Shown here: piece by piece, positions 25,229 through 33,311 of the stretch
How positions within the stretch are numbered: the first letter of the stretch is position 1
How the letters are laid out: every line of letters starts with the position of its first letter
Assembly: GCA_050182275.1 (NCBI GenBank)
Contig: JBFXCK010000001.1
Location: 186,001 to 250,000, forward strand
DNA from: JBFXCK01 sp050182275
GTDB taxonomy: Bacteria > Pseudomonadota > Alphaproteobacteria > SHNJ01
DNA: 64,000 bases
Reading direction: 5' to 3'
The notes under the pieces: model-generated
Seen by the model: the letters and a program-made list of their open reading frames with translations, nothing else
What the model was told of the DNA's origin: nothing
Databases searched by the model: none
Position numbers and translations under genes: made by a program

Positions 25229-25813
25229 ATGGCAGATCGCAAGGCATCTATTCCGCAAGTTGTTATTAAGAAATACGCCAACCGGCGGCTTTATAATACA
25301 TCGACCAGTACTTACGTCACGCTGGAAGATTTATGCCAAATGGTGAAAGACGGCATCGATTTCGGCGTCTATGACGCCAAAACCGGCGATGATTTAACCC
25401 GCGGCGTTTTAACGCAAATCATTGTCGAGCAAGAAGGCAAGGGCAGCCATTTATTGCCGACCCCGTTCTTGAAACAATTGATCGGGTTTTACGGCGACAG
25501 CATGCAAGGCGTGGTGCCGCGGTACTTAGAACATTCCTTGAGGAATTTCGCCAACAACCAGGAACAGCTGCGCAAATATTTGAACGACACCTTGGGCGGT
25601 TTATTTCCCTTCGGCGGTTTAGGCGAGATTGGCAAGCAAAATATGGCCTTAATCGAAAAGGGCCTAAAAATGTTCATGCCTTTCTCAGAGGGCGGCATGC
25701 CGCCCTTTCACTCTCCGGCGGCTAAAGGCGGTGAGGAAGACATCGACAGGCTAAAGATGCAGCTTGACGATCTGCAAAAACAATTCAATCATTTAAGCCG
25801 GAAAAAATCCTAG
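25229..25813 (+). CDS. phaR: PHA synthesis repressor PhaR
   Basis: A 194-residue protein. The N-terminal PHB/PHA accumulation regulator DNA-binding domain is obvious: VVIKKYANRRLYNTSTSTYVTLEDLCQMVKDG at about residues 10-41, followed by the accumulation-regulator domain to about residue 120 and a coiled C-terminus (DIDRLKMQLDDLQKQ). PhaR binds both DNA and nascent PHA granules, releasing phasin and pha genes when polymer forms. ATG 25229 has AAGGAAGG upstream; the longer frame from 25172 would run through the operator. Confidence 0.93.
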   Translation: MADRKASIPQVVIKKYANRRLYNTSTSTYVTLEDLCQMVKDGIDFGVYDAKTGDDLTRGVLTQIIVEQEGKGSHLLPTPFLKQLIGFYGDSMQGVVPRYLEHSLRNFANNQEQLRKYLNDTLGGLFPFGGLGEIGKQNMALIEKGLKMFMPFSEGGMPPFHSPAAKGGEEDIDRLKMQLDDLQKQFNHLSRKKS

Positions 25814-27564
25814 AATTCTCTGCGCTTTAGGGGAACCAAAGGGTGATTCTGCGGACGGCCGAAATAATGGCCTTGCAGGTAATTGACGCCCAGGCGCTGC
25901 AGGATTTCCGCATCTTCATGTTCCTCAACGCATTCAGCGATGGTTTTAATGCCAAGCCCGGTCGCCAATTCCACCAGGGTGCGGACGAATAATTGATTGC
26001 CGACATTGGTGCAAATCCCTTGCGAAAAGCTGCCGTCGATTTTGACCAGGTTAATCGGCAGGACGCGCAATTGGCGGTAAGAGGTATAGCCGGCGCCGAA
26101 ATCATCCAACGCTACGGCGCAACCCAATTCACGCAAAGCGCCTACAAAATGAGCAGCTTCTTTTAAGTCGGCCAAGGCGGCGGTTTCGGTGATTTCAACC
26201 GTGATGCGTTCGGCCAATGACAAGTTGTTTTGCAGCTCTTTCTTTAGGCGCTGCAGCCAAACCCCGTCGCCTACATTAAAACCCGATACGTTAACTGCAA
26301 GACGCAGTTCGGGATGCTGACGCAAATTATCCAGCACTTGCTGCAATACAGCTAAATCGATTTCACGCATAAGGCCCAGCTGTTCGGCAATAGGCATAAA
26401 TTGACCGGCCGGCATTAGATTGCCTTGATGGTTTTGAATCCGCGCCAAACATTCAGAAAAGGCCACTGTTCCCGACCCCGCTTCAACAATCGGCTGGAAT
26501 GCCAGCTGCAGGCGGTTTTGCCGCAAGGCGTGACGGATTTCTTGAGCGATAACGAAATGATCACGGGTGATGTTCTTGCCCTGGCGTTCGGGCTGATAAA
26601 CCACGAAGCAATTCCGTCCCAAACGTTTAGCTTCTTGCAGCATGCTTTCGCCCCGGGCGATGGTTTCATGCGCGGTTAAAGCATGTGCCGGAAATTCTAC
26701 GCCGCCGATGGAAACAGTAACCCCAACCTCGCCTTTGGAAGTCGGAATCATATCGCGGTTGATGGTTTCTAAAATGCTTTCGGCCAAAAGACAGGCCTGC
26801 TCGGCGGGGCGCTGATTCAAGACAATGCCCAAACGGTCGCCGCCCATGCGGCCCATAATATCGGTTAAATGCAAGCGTTGTTGAATGCGGTGGGCAACGG
26901 TGACGATAACTTCATCGGCGGCTTTATGGCCAAGGGCCTGATTAATTAAAGATAAATTGTCGATTCCTACTTGCAAATACATGCCGCTGTGGCGGTGGCG
27001 TTCGGCATAGGCCAGGGCATGATCCAAAGCCTCTAACACTTGGACGGCGTTGAACTGACCGGTTAAGGCATCATAATGCGCTAAATGTTTAAGGCGGGTT
27101 TCCCAGTTCTTGCGCTCGGTGATTAAACGCAAGGTGCCGAATAACCTAACCGGCCGGTCGCCAATAAATTCGGCAGCGCCCCGGTCTTGCAACCAAATTT
27201 GCTGGCCGTTCGGCAGGCAGATACGGTATTCACATTCGAAATGGGGCTGGCGGCGCGCTAAATGCTGCGCCAAACTGTCTAGGCGGTGGGAAATATCCTC
27301 GGCCATAATCAAACGGTGGAATTCTTCACCATAAGCAATGGCGGTTAAATCTTCGATGAGCGGATTGGCGGATTTTTGGACGCCGTGATGAAGCCAGGCT
27401 AGGCTGTCGGAATCAAGCGACCAGGCATAGACTACATCGCCGGCCGCGGCGAAGATAGCGGGTGTCGGCGCATTTTCAAGGTTGGCTTGGCCCGGCGGCA
27501 CCGGCCAGCCCAGCGCAGTATAAATCGACCCCAATGATAAAGACCCCTGATGGGAGATTCCCAT
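25810..27564 (-). CDS. PAS-GGDEF-EAL protein, probable c-di-GMP phosphodiesterase
   Basis: A 584-residue protein with a PAS-like domain (about residues 35-150), a GGDEF domain (155-330) and an EAL domain (335-580). The cyclase motif is degenerate, GGDRL at 241-245, so cyclase activity is unlikely. The EAL domain keeps the key residues: Glu371 in ECLAR, Asn425, Glu457, the Asp487-Asp488 pair (DDFGAGY) and Lys508. Breakdown of c-di-GMP is therefore likely, possibly tuned by GTP on the dead GGDEF. No membrane segment, so cytoplasmic. The 3' end overlaps phaR by 4 bases. Confidence 0.88.
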   Translation of the reverse strand: MGISHQGSLSLGSIYTALGWPVPPGQANLENAPTPAIFAAAGDVVYAWSLDSDSLAWLHHGVQKSANPLIEDLTAIAYGEEFHRLIMAEDISHRLDSLAQHLARRQPHFECEYRICLPNGQQIWLQDRGAAEFIGDRPVRLFGTLRLITERKNWETRLKHLAHYDALTGQFNAVQVLEALDHALAYAERHRHSGMYLQVGIDNLSLINQALGHKAADEVIVTVAHRIQQRLHLTDIMGRMGGDRLGIVLNQRPAEQACLLAESILETINRDMIPTSKGEVGVTVSIGGVEFPAHALTAHETIARGESMLQEAKRLGRNCFVVYQPERQGKNITRDHFVIAQEIRHALRQNRLQLAFQPIVEAGSGTVAFSECLARIQNHQGNLMPAGQFMPIAEQLGLMREIDLAVLQQVLDNLRQHPELRLAVNVSGFNVGDGVWLQRLKKELQNNLSLAERITVEITETAALADLKEAAHFVGALRELGCAVALDDFGAGYTSYRQLRVLPINLVKIDGSFSQGICTNVGNQLFVRTLVELATGLGIKTIAECVEEHEDAEILQRLGVNYLQGHYFGRPQNHPLVPLKRREF

Positions 27565-27617
27565 TTCGCTACCTGCATCTCTTTAATGAGCAGGGAATTC
27601 GCACATCTTGCGCGAAG

Positions 27618-27646
27618 TTGACATCCCTGACCCTTATTTCTCTATC
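27618..27646 (+). promoter_or_regulatory. Weak promoter candidate upstream of the 27782 gene
   Basis: TTGACA at 27618-27623 is a perfect -35 hexamer. Seventeen bases later TCTATC (27641-27646) is a poor -10. It reads toward the small gene at 27782. The rest of this 217-base spacer shows only a short palindrome AAGAGCTCTT at 27750-27759. Confidence 0.25.
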
Positions 27647-27781
27647 TCACCCTAAAAAAGTTAAAATGCAATGAAAATTGTCCGCTTTTTGGCGCTGGCT
27701 ATACGCTTGCCCCTCTAGTCAAACCATGGTAATAGATTTTTAATTTCTTAAGAGCTCTTCAAATAATTCAGGGTTTTCAAC

Positions 27782-28099
27782 GTGCGAATTCAGAATCATG
27801 CCGCTTTAAGCCTGGTGCCGGTGCGCCGTTCGCGCAGACAAGGGCGTGTATCTATATCGGCCGCCGCCTTTCGGCCCGAGGAGGCGGCTTCTTATGCGGC
27901 TTTTAATGATAATGCCGAACCTTCTTCTCCTAAAACCTCTATTCATCATGATCCCGGTTTTATCACTCAACTTATCCATCAATACAGTGAAGCTAACCGC
28001 CTTTATCAAGACCCCCACGCGGCTGCGGCAGCCTGCTATGAAGAAACGCAAAATAAAACCACAATTTCCGCTTATAAAAAGCTCAACATGGCGGCTTAA
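27782..28099 (+). CDS. Small protein of unknown function
   Basis: A 105-residue frame starting with GTG. The N-terminus is very basic (VRRSRRQGR at about residues 13-21) and the remainder is alanine-rich and mostly polar, with no membrane segment and one cysteine. No family is recognised. It ends 3 bases before the DUF2155 gene, so co-transcription is likely, which is the main support for it being real. No clear ribosome-binding site was seen. Confidence 0.45.
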   Translation: MRIQNHAALSLVPVRRSRRQGRVSISAAAFRPEEAASYAAFNDNAEPSSPKTSIHHDPGFITQLIHQYSEANRLYQDPHAAAAACYEETQNKTTISAYKKLNMAA

Positions 28100-28102
28100 A
28101 TT

Positions 28103-28504
28103 ATGCGTCTTAAATATTGGCTATTTTTTTTATTTTTGGCTTATGCCATGCCGGCTCATGCGGCGCCGATGGGTGTAGCGGTCTTGCAAGGCCTGGATAA
28201 GGTCACGGGCCGCATTACAACGCTCAATGCGCCCTTAAATGCGCCGGTTTATTTCGGCCGTCTGCAAGTCACAGTGCGGGCGTGCCACAAGGCCCCGCCG
28301 GAAGAACGCCCGGAGGCCACCGCTTTCATTGAAGTCATCGATACCAAGCCCCGCCAGGAAGCGAAAAGAGACGATGGCAAGCCGGGCCCGATCGATTCGG
28401 TGTTTTCGGGTTGGATGTTCGCCTCCTCGCCTTCGATTTCGGCGATGGAGCATCCGGTTTATGATTTAAGCGTGATCGATTGCAAAAATCCCAAAACCGA
28501 TTGA
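28103..28504 (+). CDS. DUF2155 exported protein
   Basis: A 133-residue protein with a signal peptide (residues 1-20, cleavage after AHA). The DUF2155 core is LQGLDKVTGRITTLNAPLNAPVYFGRLQVTVRACHK, PEATAFIEV and FSGWMFASSPSISAMEHPVYDLSVIDC, with two cysteines that could pair. This family is found in alphaproteobacteria next to aat and the accBC genes, as here, and its function is unknown. The 3' end overlaps the convergent aat gene by 46 bases. Confidence 0.88.
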   Translation: MRLKYWLFFLFLAYAMPAHAAPMGVAVLQGLDKVTGRITTLNAPLNAPVYFGRLQVTVRACHKAPPEERPEATAFIEVIDTKPRQEAKRDDGKPGPIDSVFSGWMFASSPSISAMEHPVYDLSVIDCKNPKTD

Positions 28505-29115
28505 TCTTCGGGGTCGGGGCCGGCATCGAATTTCGCCGGAACTTGTAGGGCGCGCTCTAACAATACTCTGTATTCTTCGCGCGGAATTTCCTTGGCGCCA
28601 AATTTTTCCAAATGTTTGGTAACAAATTGCGTATCCAGCAATAAAAAACCGCTGTTTTTAAGCCGCGCCACCAAATGCACCAAAGCCGTTTTCGAAGCAT
28701 CGGCGGCGCGTGAGAACATGCTCTCTCCAAAAAATGCGCCCTGCAGGGCCACGCCATATAACCCACCAACTAGCTTGCCTTCGCTATAGGCCTCGACCGA
28801 ATGGGCATAGCCCAGGCGGTGCAAATCCATATACAACTCGAAAATTTTGGGATTGATCCAAGTGTCGGGGCGTTTAGGCGTTGGTTCGGCGCACAGCCGC
28901 ACAACATCTTCAAAGCGCTGATCGCAGCGCACTTCAAAAACCCGCTGCTTAATGGTTTTTTGCAGGCTTTTGGGAATATGGAATTGATCGAACGGCAAAA
29001 CGCCGCGGTTATCGGGATCGACCCAAAAAATTTCTTCTTCCCCGCGGCCCTCCGCCATCGGGAAATAGCCAATCATATAGGCTTGTAGAACCAGCTCGGG
29101 AGTAATGGCGGTCAT
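28459..29115 (-). CDS. aat: Leucyl/phenylalanyl-tRNA--protein transferase
   Basis: A 218-residue Aat of normal length with the hallmark segments LVLQAYMIGYFPMAE, FWVDPDNRGVLPFDQFHIPKSL, TWINPKIFELYMDLHRLGYAHSVEAY and GGLYGVALQGAFFGESMFSR. It attaches Leu or Phe from aminoacyl-tRNA to N-terminal Arg/Lys of proteins, marking them for ClpS/ClpAP degradation. In relatives it is downstream of accC; here an unrelated plus-strand gene lies between. Confidence 0.94.
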   Translation of the reverse strand: MTAITPELVLQAYMIGYFPMAEGRGEEEIFWVDPDNRGVLPFDQFHIPKSLQKTIKQRVFEVRCDQRFEDVVRLCAEPTPKRPDTWINPKIFELYMDLHRLGYAHSVEAYSEGKLVGGLYGVALQGAFFGESMFSRAADASKTALVHLVARLKNSGFLLLDTQFVTKHLEKFGAKEIPREEYRVLLERALQVPAKFDAGPDPEDQSVLGFLQSITLKS

Positions 29116-29152
29116 CGTTTACTTTTAGGATACAATATGGTACACTCTATTC

Positions 29153-30127
29153 ATGCTTAAGGCGTTGAAATCCAAGCTTGATACTATCGCATCAATTGGC
29201 CGTAGCGCCAAGTATTTGTGGGATACAAGGCATTCTTTGGGGCCCGGAACCCAAGATTTATTGCCCGAGGATTACGCCGAAATCGACGAAAGCCGCCAAA
29301 GGCTGGAACAAATTTTGGCCGATCCTAAAATCCGGCCACAAATTCAACTCATGGCGCAGATGTGGGATAAGGCGCTTTCCTTGCCTTACGATAAATTCGC
29401 CGGATTCGCCGCTAAAAATATTCAAAACATTCAAGACTTGGCCAATATTTTCAGCCGGACATTGAATTTGCATCGTAAGAGCCTTATTGAATTCGATCAC
29501 CAAACGTCTAAATGGCAGGGTTCCTTTGATGAGGATAATAATACCGTTCGGCTTTCGCTTCGGGAGATTTATAAAAACGGAAGCTTTTTAGGGCTGGTTA
29601 GTACTTTGCGGCACGAACTTGCTCATGTGCGGGATGGCTACCGTCAACGCGATTATATGCGGCATAGAAGTGAAAAACAGAAGAAGGCCTTGCAGCACAG
29701 TGAAAAGGTACGGAATTTTTATCATACATTTAAATTTTTTAAATCGCTTTTTACCAAGGCAGGAATAGCGATAAGCTTAATAGCTATAGCGGCAATGGGC
29801 ATAGCATCATCGGTTGTGGCAATGCCAGTGGTGATAATTGGCGCGATTTGTTGCGGGGCGGGGCTTATCTTTAGCCATCGCCTGCACGACCGATTTTACT
29901 ATGGCAGTTATGAAGAGCGCCGGGCGCGACTGGCTGAACAAAAAGAAATTTTGGCTTTTTCCTCGCCTTTCCGGCGTTGTTTGGAAGAGGCCAACATTGA
30001 TACGCGGCAAGCGCGGCAATATATTCAGCATGTTCCGGCGCGGGGAAATTTCCCTCATATTTCCGGGCAACGGCAAAGACGGCTTAATAAGTTGGCTAAA
30101 AAAACTGTAAGACAAATAGAACGCTGA
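29153..30127 (+). CDS. Membrane protein with zincin-like HELAH motif, unknown family
   Basis: A 324-residue protein. The N-terminal 140 residues look helical. TLRHELAHVRDGY places a metalloprotease-type HExxH motif at His154-Glu155-His158. Two hydrophobic segments follow (about 203-222 and 224-240), then SYEERRARLAEQKE, in which Glu254 or Glu255 could be the third zinc ligand, as in gluzincins. The C-terminus is strongly basic. It resembles no family I can name. It is transcribed opposite to aat and accC, between which it is inserted. No signal peptide is seen, so the HELAH part is probably cytoplasmic. Confidence 0.65.
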   Translation: MLKALKSKLDTIASIGRSAKYLWDTRHSLGPGTQDLLPEDYAEIDESRQRLEQILADPKIRPQIQLMAQMWDKALSLPYDKFAGFAAKNIQNIQDLANIFSRTLNLHRKSLIEFDHQTSKWQGSFDEDNNTVRLSLREIYKNGSFLGLVSTLRHELAHVRDGYRQRDYMRHRSEKQKKALQHSEKVRNFYHTFKFFKSLFTKAGIAISLIAIAAMGIASSVVAMPVVIIGAICCGAGLIFSHRLHDRFYYGSYEERRARLAEQKEILAFSSPFRRCLEEANIDTRQARQYIQHVPARGNFPHISGQRQRRLNKLAKKTVRQIER

Positions 30128-30132
30128 TTGCT

Positions 30133-31491
30133 TTACGCCACTTTCTTTTCATTTATTTTCGCGACGAACTTTTCCAGCCAATGGATATCATAATGGCCAT
30201 CGATAAAATCGGAGGAGGCGATTAGGCGTTGATGCAGCGGGATGTTGGTTTCAATGCCGCTAATGACATATTCTTCTAAAGCGCGCCGCAAGCGCAGCAG
30301 GCATTCATTGCGGCTTTTGCCATGAACGATCAATTTTGAAATCATGCTGTCGTAATGCGGCGGAATGCGGTAGCCGCTGTAAAGCGCTGAATCGACCCGG
30401 ATGCCAAGGCCGCCCGGGGCGTGATAATCGGTGATTTTGCCAGGGGAGGGCATAAAGCTAAGCGGATTTTCGGCATTAATGCGGCATTCCATCGAATGGC
30501 CTTCGAATGCCACATCTTCTTGTTTGAAACTTAAAGGCGCGCCCGAGGCAATGCGGATTTGCTCGCGCACTAAATCAATGCCGGTGATCATCTCGGTGAC
30601 AGGATGCTCGACCTGCACGCGGGTATTCATTTCGATGAAAAAGAATTCGCCGTCTTGATAGAGGAATTCAATTGTTCCTAAGCTGCGATAGCCCAATTTT
30701 TTCATGGCATTGGCGGCGACTTCGCCGATTTTTCTGCGCTCGGTTGCGTTCAAGGCGGGCGAGGGGGCCTCTTCAATTACTTTTTGATGGCGGCGCTGTA
30801 AGGAGCAGTCGCGTTCGCCCAAATGCACCACATTGCCGTGATGATCGCCGGCAATTTGAATTTCAATATGGCGCGGATGGCTTAAATAGCGCTCCATATA
30901 AACGGCGTCATTGCCGAAATTGGCCTTGGCTTCGCTCCGGGCGATGCTTAAGGCTTCGGATAACTCAGCCGCATCGCGGGCGACTTTCATGCCCTTGCCG
31001 CCGCCGCCGCTTGAAGCCTTAATCAAAATGGGGTAACCGATTTCGGCCGCCACTTTTTTAGCCGTTTCATCATCGGCAATTTCGCCTTTCGAGCCCGGAA
31101 CGCAAGGAATGCCAAGTTCCAGCGCGGTTTTTTTGGCCTCGATCTTATCGCCCATGATGCGGATATGCTCTGGGGTCGGGCCGATAAAAACAAAGCCATG
31201 ATCAACCACCATCTCGGCGAATTTGGCGTTTTCCGATAAAAAGCCCAAGCCCGGATGAATGGCATCGGCGCCGGTGATCGAAGCGGCTGTCAGAATCGCC
31301 GGAATATTTAAATAACTGTCCTTGGAAGGGGGCGGGCCGATGCATACGCTTTCATCAGCCAGGCGCACATGCATGGCGTCGGCGTCGGCAGTTGAATGCA
31401 CCGCTACCGTTCTAATTCCCATTTCTTTGCAAGCGCGGTGAATGCGCAAGGCAATTTCACCGCGATTAGCGATCAGGACTTTTTCAAACAT
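30133..31491 (-). CDS. accC: Biotin carboxylase subunit of acetyl-CoA carboxylase
   Basis: A 452-residue ATP-grasp enzyme with MFEKVLIANRGEIALRI at the N-terminus, the glycine-rich loop KASSGGGGKGMK, HIEIQIAGD, GERDCSLQRRHQKVIEEAPSP, and FIEMNTRVQVEHPVTE with the catalytic Arg/Glu. It carboxylates biotin on AccB, the first committed step of fatty-acid synthesis. It starts 2 bases after accB on the same strand. Confidence 0.97.
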   Translation of the reverse strand: MFEKVLIANRGEIALRIHRACKEMGIRTVAVHSTADADAMHVRLADESVCIGPPPSKDSYLNIPAILTAASITGADAIHPGLGFLSENAKFAEMVVDHGFVFIGPTPEHIRIMGDKIEAKKTALELGIPCVPGSKGEIADDETAKKVAAEIGYPILIKASSGGGGKGMKVARDAAELSEALSIARSEAKANFGNDAVYMERYLSHPRHIEIQIAGDHHGNVVHLGERDCSLQRRHQKVIEEAPSPALNATERRKIGEVAANAMKKLGYRSLGTIEFLYQDGEFFFIEMNTRVQVEHPVTEMITGIDLVREQIRIASGAPLSFKQEDVAFEGHSMECRINAENPLSFMPSPGKITDYHAPGGLGIRVDSALYSGYRIPPHYDSMISKLIVHGKSRNECLLRLRRALEEYVISGIETNIPLHQRLIASSDFIDGHYDIHWLEKFVAKINEKKVA

Positions 31492-31493
31492 CT

Positions 31494-31946
31494 TTATTCA
31501 ATGATTAAAAGAGTTTCGCCAAACTCGACCGGCTGGCCTTCTTTAAACAGAATTTCTTTCACCGTTCCGCCTTTGGGCGCCGGAATCGGGTTCATCACCT
31601 TCATTGCTTCCACGATTAATAATGTCTGGCCGGTTTTCACCATATCGCCGGCTTTCACGAAAGCCGGATCGCCCGGCTTGGGCGAGGAATAGGCGGTGCC
31701 AACCATCGGCGATTTGACAGCACCCGGATGATCGGTGGTGTTAAGGGGGGCTGCCGGAGCGGTGGGGACGGTATTAGCCGGGGCCGGAAGGGCGGCAGGG
31801 GCCTGGACATAGGACATAGGCTGCCCGCCACGCGAGACACGAATTCTAACCCCTTCCGCTTCGCACTCGATTTCGGTTAGGTCGGAATCGTGTAACAGCT
31901 TGGCCAAACGCTTGATCTGGTTTTCATCAAATTTTTGATTCGACAT
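31494..31946 (-). CDS. accB: Biotin carboxyl carrier protein of acetyl-CoA carboxylase
   Basis: A 150-residue protein with an N-terminal helical region (DENQIKRLAKLLHDSDLTEIEC), a Pro/Ala-rich linker (about residues 50-75) and a biotinyl domain. The biotin attachment motif is EAMKVMN (lysine near residue 115), preceded by the thumb region SPMVGTAYSSPKPGDPAF. It carries carboxybiotin from AccC to the carboxyltransferase. It is the first gene of an accBC operon, divergent from hppD. Confidence 0.96.
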   Translation of the reverse strand: MSNQKFDENQIKRLAKLLHDSDLTEIECEAEGVRIRVSRGGQPMSYVQAPAALPAPANTVPTAPAAPLNTTDHPGAVKSPMVGTAYSSPKPGDPAFVKAGDMVKTGQTLLIVEAMKVMNPIPAPKGGTVKEILFKEGQPVEFGETLLIIE

Positions 31947-32022
31947 TACGAAATAAAATTCCCTATCTGTTTGCTCGACCAGTCTTACTGCCCGAAGTTA
32001 AGGTGCGAAGCAACCCCCGATT

Positions 32023-32041
32023 TTGCCTAAATTTTAGGCAA
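32023..32041. promoter_or_regulatory. Perfect 19-bp palindrome upstream of the tyrosine catabolic operon
   Basis: Half-sites TTGCCTAAA (32023-32031) and TTTAGGCAA (32033-32041) form a perfect inverted repeat around one central T, 75 bases before the hppD start and about 77 bases from the divergent accB. Size and symmetry suit a dimeric repressor or activator. No regulator gene is adjacent, so the protein that binds it is unknown. Confidence 0.5.
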
Positions 32042-32115
32042 TCAGTGCTTTGGACTTGGTTTAAGTTATTGAGAGTGCTATGTTTTTGCGAACTTATCTT
32101 TTAAGCGGAGATTCC

Positions 32116-33171
32116 ATGCCGCCGATTACTGCCACCAATCCGATGCAAACCGATGGTTTTGCGTTTATCGAATTCGCCAGCCCCGATCCATTGGCCTTGG
32201 CGCAACTCTTCCGTCAATTGGGATTAACGCCTGTTGCGCGTCACCGCACCAAAGAGGTGATGCTGTTCAAACAGGGCGATATTCATTTCTTTCTCAATGA
32301 AACCCGTAACAGCTTTGCCAGTAGTTTTGCCGATCAACATGGCCCCTCGATTTGCGCCATGGGCTTTCGCGTTAAAGACGCCGCCTTCGCGCATAAGCGC
32401 TCTTTGGAATTGGGCGCCAGCAATTTCGCGCCAAAAGATTCCGAATGGCTGAATGCGCCCGCGATTATGGGCATTGGCGACAGCTTGCTTTATTTCATCG
32501 ATCACTATGGGCCGAAGGGCAATTTTTATGATGCCGATTTTGTTCCCCTATCTTCACCCCCTGCACCTTCAACCGGCCTTAAGATCATCGATCACTTAAC
32601 GCATAATGTGCAAAAGGGGCGGATGGATCATTGGGCTGGGTTTTACGAGCGGCTGTTTAATTTCAAGCAAATCCGCTATTTCGATATTAAGGGCGAACAT
32701 ACCGGCTTGGTAAGCCGGGCGATGACTTCTCCTTGCGGTAAAATCCGCATTCCGATTAATGAATCAAGCGATGATAAATCGCAAATCGCCGAATATCTCG
32801 AGCAATATAAGGGCGAGGGCATTCAGCATGTGGCGCTGGATAGCGGCGATATTTATCAAACCGTCGAGGCTTTGCGCAAAGGCGGCATGAGCTTCATGGA
32901 TGTGCCGGAAACTTATTACGAAGCGATCGAGGCGCGCCTTCCCGGCCACGGCGAAGACATTCCCCGCATGCGCAAAAATAAGATTTTGATCGATGGTGTT
33001 TCCGAAAAAAATGAACTGCTTTTGCAAATTTTCACCAACACCGTGATTGGCCCGATTTTTTTTGAAATTATCCAGCGCAAAGGCAATCAAGGTTTTGGCG
33101 AAGGTAATTTCCAGGCATTGTTCGAGGCGATCGAGCGCGATCAGATTAAACGCGGCGTATTGAAAACCTAA
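32116..33171 (+). CDS. hppD: 4-hydroxyphenylpyruvate dioxygenase
   Basis: About 351 residues. Two vicinal-oxygen-chelate halves carry the ferrous iron ligands: His of DHLTHNV, His of IQHVALDS and Glu of FFEIIQRKG near the C-terminus. The signature GNQGFGEGNFQALFEAIERDQ ends the protein, as in bacterial HPPDs. It converts 4-hydroxyphenylpyruvate to homogentisate. ATG 32116 is preferred because GGAGA precedes it; the track start at 32080 adds 12 unlikely residues. It is the first gene of hppD-hmgA-fah-maiA. Confidence 0.94.
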   Translation: MPPITATNPMQTDGFAFIEFASPDPLALAQLFRQLGLTPVARHRTKEVMLFKQGDIHFFLNETRNSFASSFADQHGPSICAMGFRVKDAAFAHKRSLELGASNFAPKDSEWLNAPAIMGIGDSLLYFIDHYGPKGNFYDADFVPLSSPPAPSTGLKIIDHLTHNVQKGRMDHWAGFYERLFNFKQIRYFDIKGEHTGLVSRAMTSPCGKIRIPINESSDDKSQIAEYLEQYKGEGIQHVALDSGDIYQTVEALRKGGMSFMDVPETYYEAIEARLPGHGEDIPRMRKNKILIDGVSEKNELLLQIFTNTVIGPIFFEIIQRKGNQGFGEGNFQALFEAIERDQIKRGVLKT

Positions 33172-33291
33172 GCTCATGGTGAGCTTAGTCGAACCATCCT
33201 TCGACCCACCTACGCTAAAGCTTCGGTGGGCGAATTGATAAACTCCTAGTCCTCCGTAGCCTTGGCGTAGGAGGACAAGCTCAGGATGAGC
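33172..33291. repeat. Palindromic intergenic repeat element (REP-like)
   Basis: This 120-base spacer between hppD and hmgA is built of nested inverted repeats. The outer arms are GCTCATGGTGAGCTTAGTC (33172-33190) and the near-inverted GGACAAGCTCAGGATGAGC (33273-33291). Two internal hairpins follow: CCCACC/GGTGGG (33205-33210 with 33225-33230) and TCCTCC/GGAGGA (33250-33255 with 33270-33275). The motifs resemble the dispersed palindromic repeats of alphaproteobacteria. In the mRNA it would fold strongly between two catabolic genes. No second copy was noticed in this window. Confidence 0.65.
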
Positions 33292-33311
33292 ATATTGAGA
33301 AAGAGGTCATT

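Noticed and set aside
33172..33291. CRISPR array or phage attachment site
   Set aside because: There are no regularly spaced direct repeats; the element consists of inverted repeats only, and no cas or integrase gene is present in the window.
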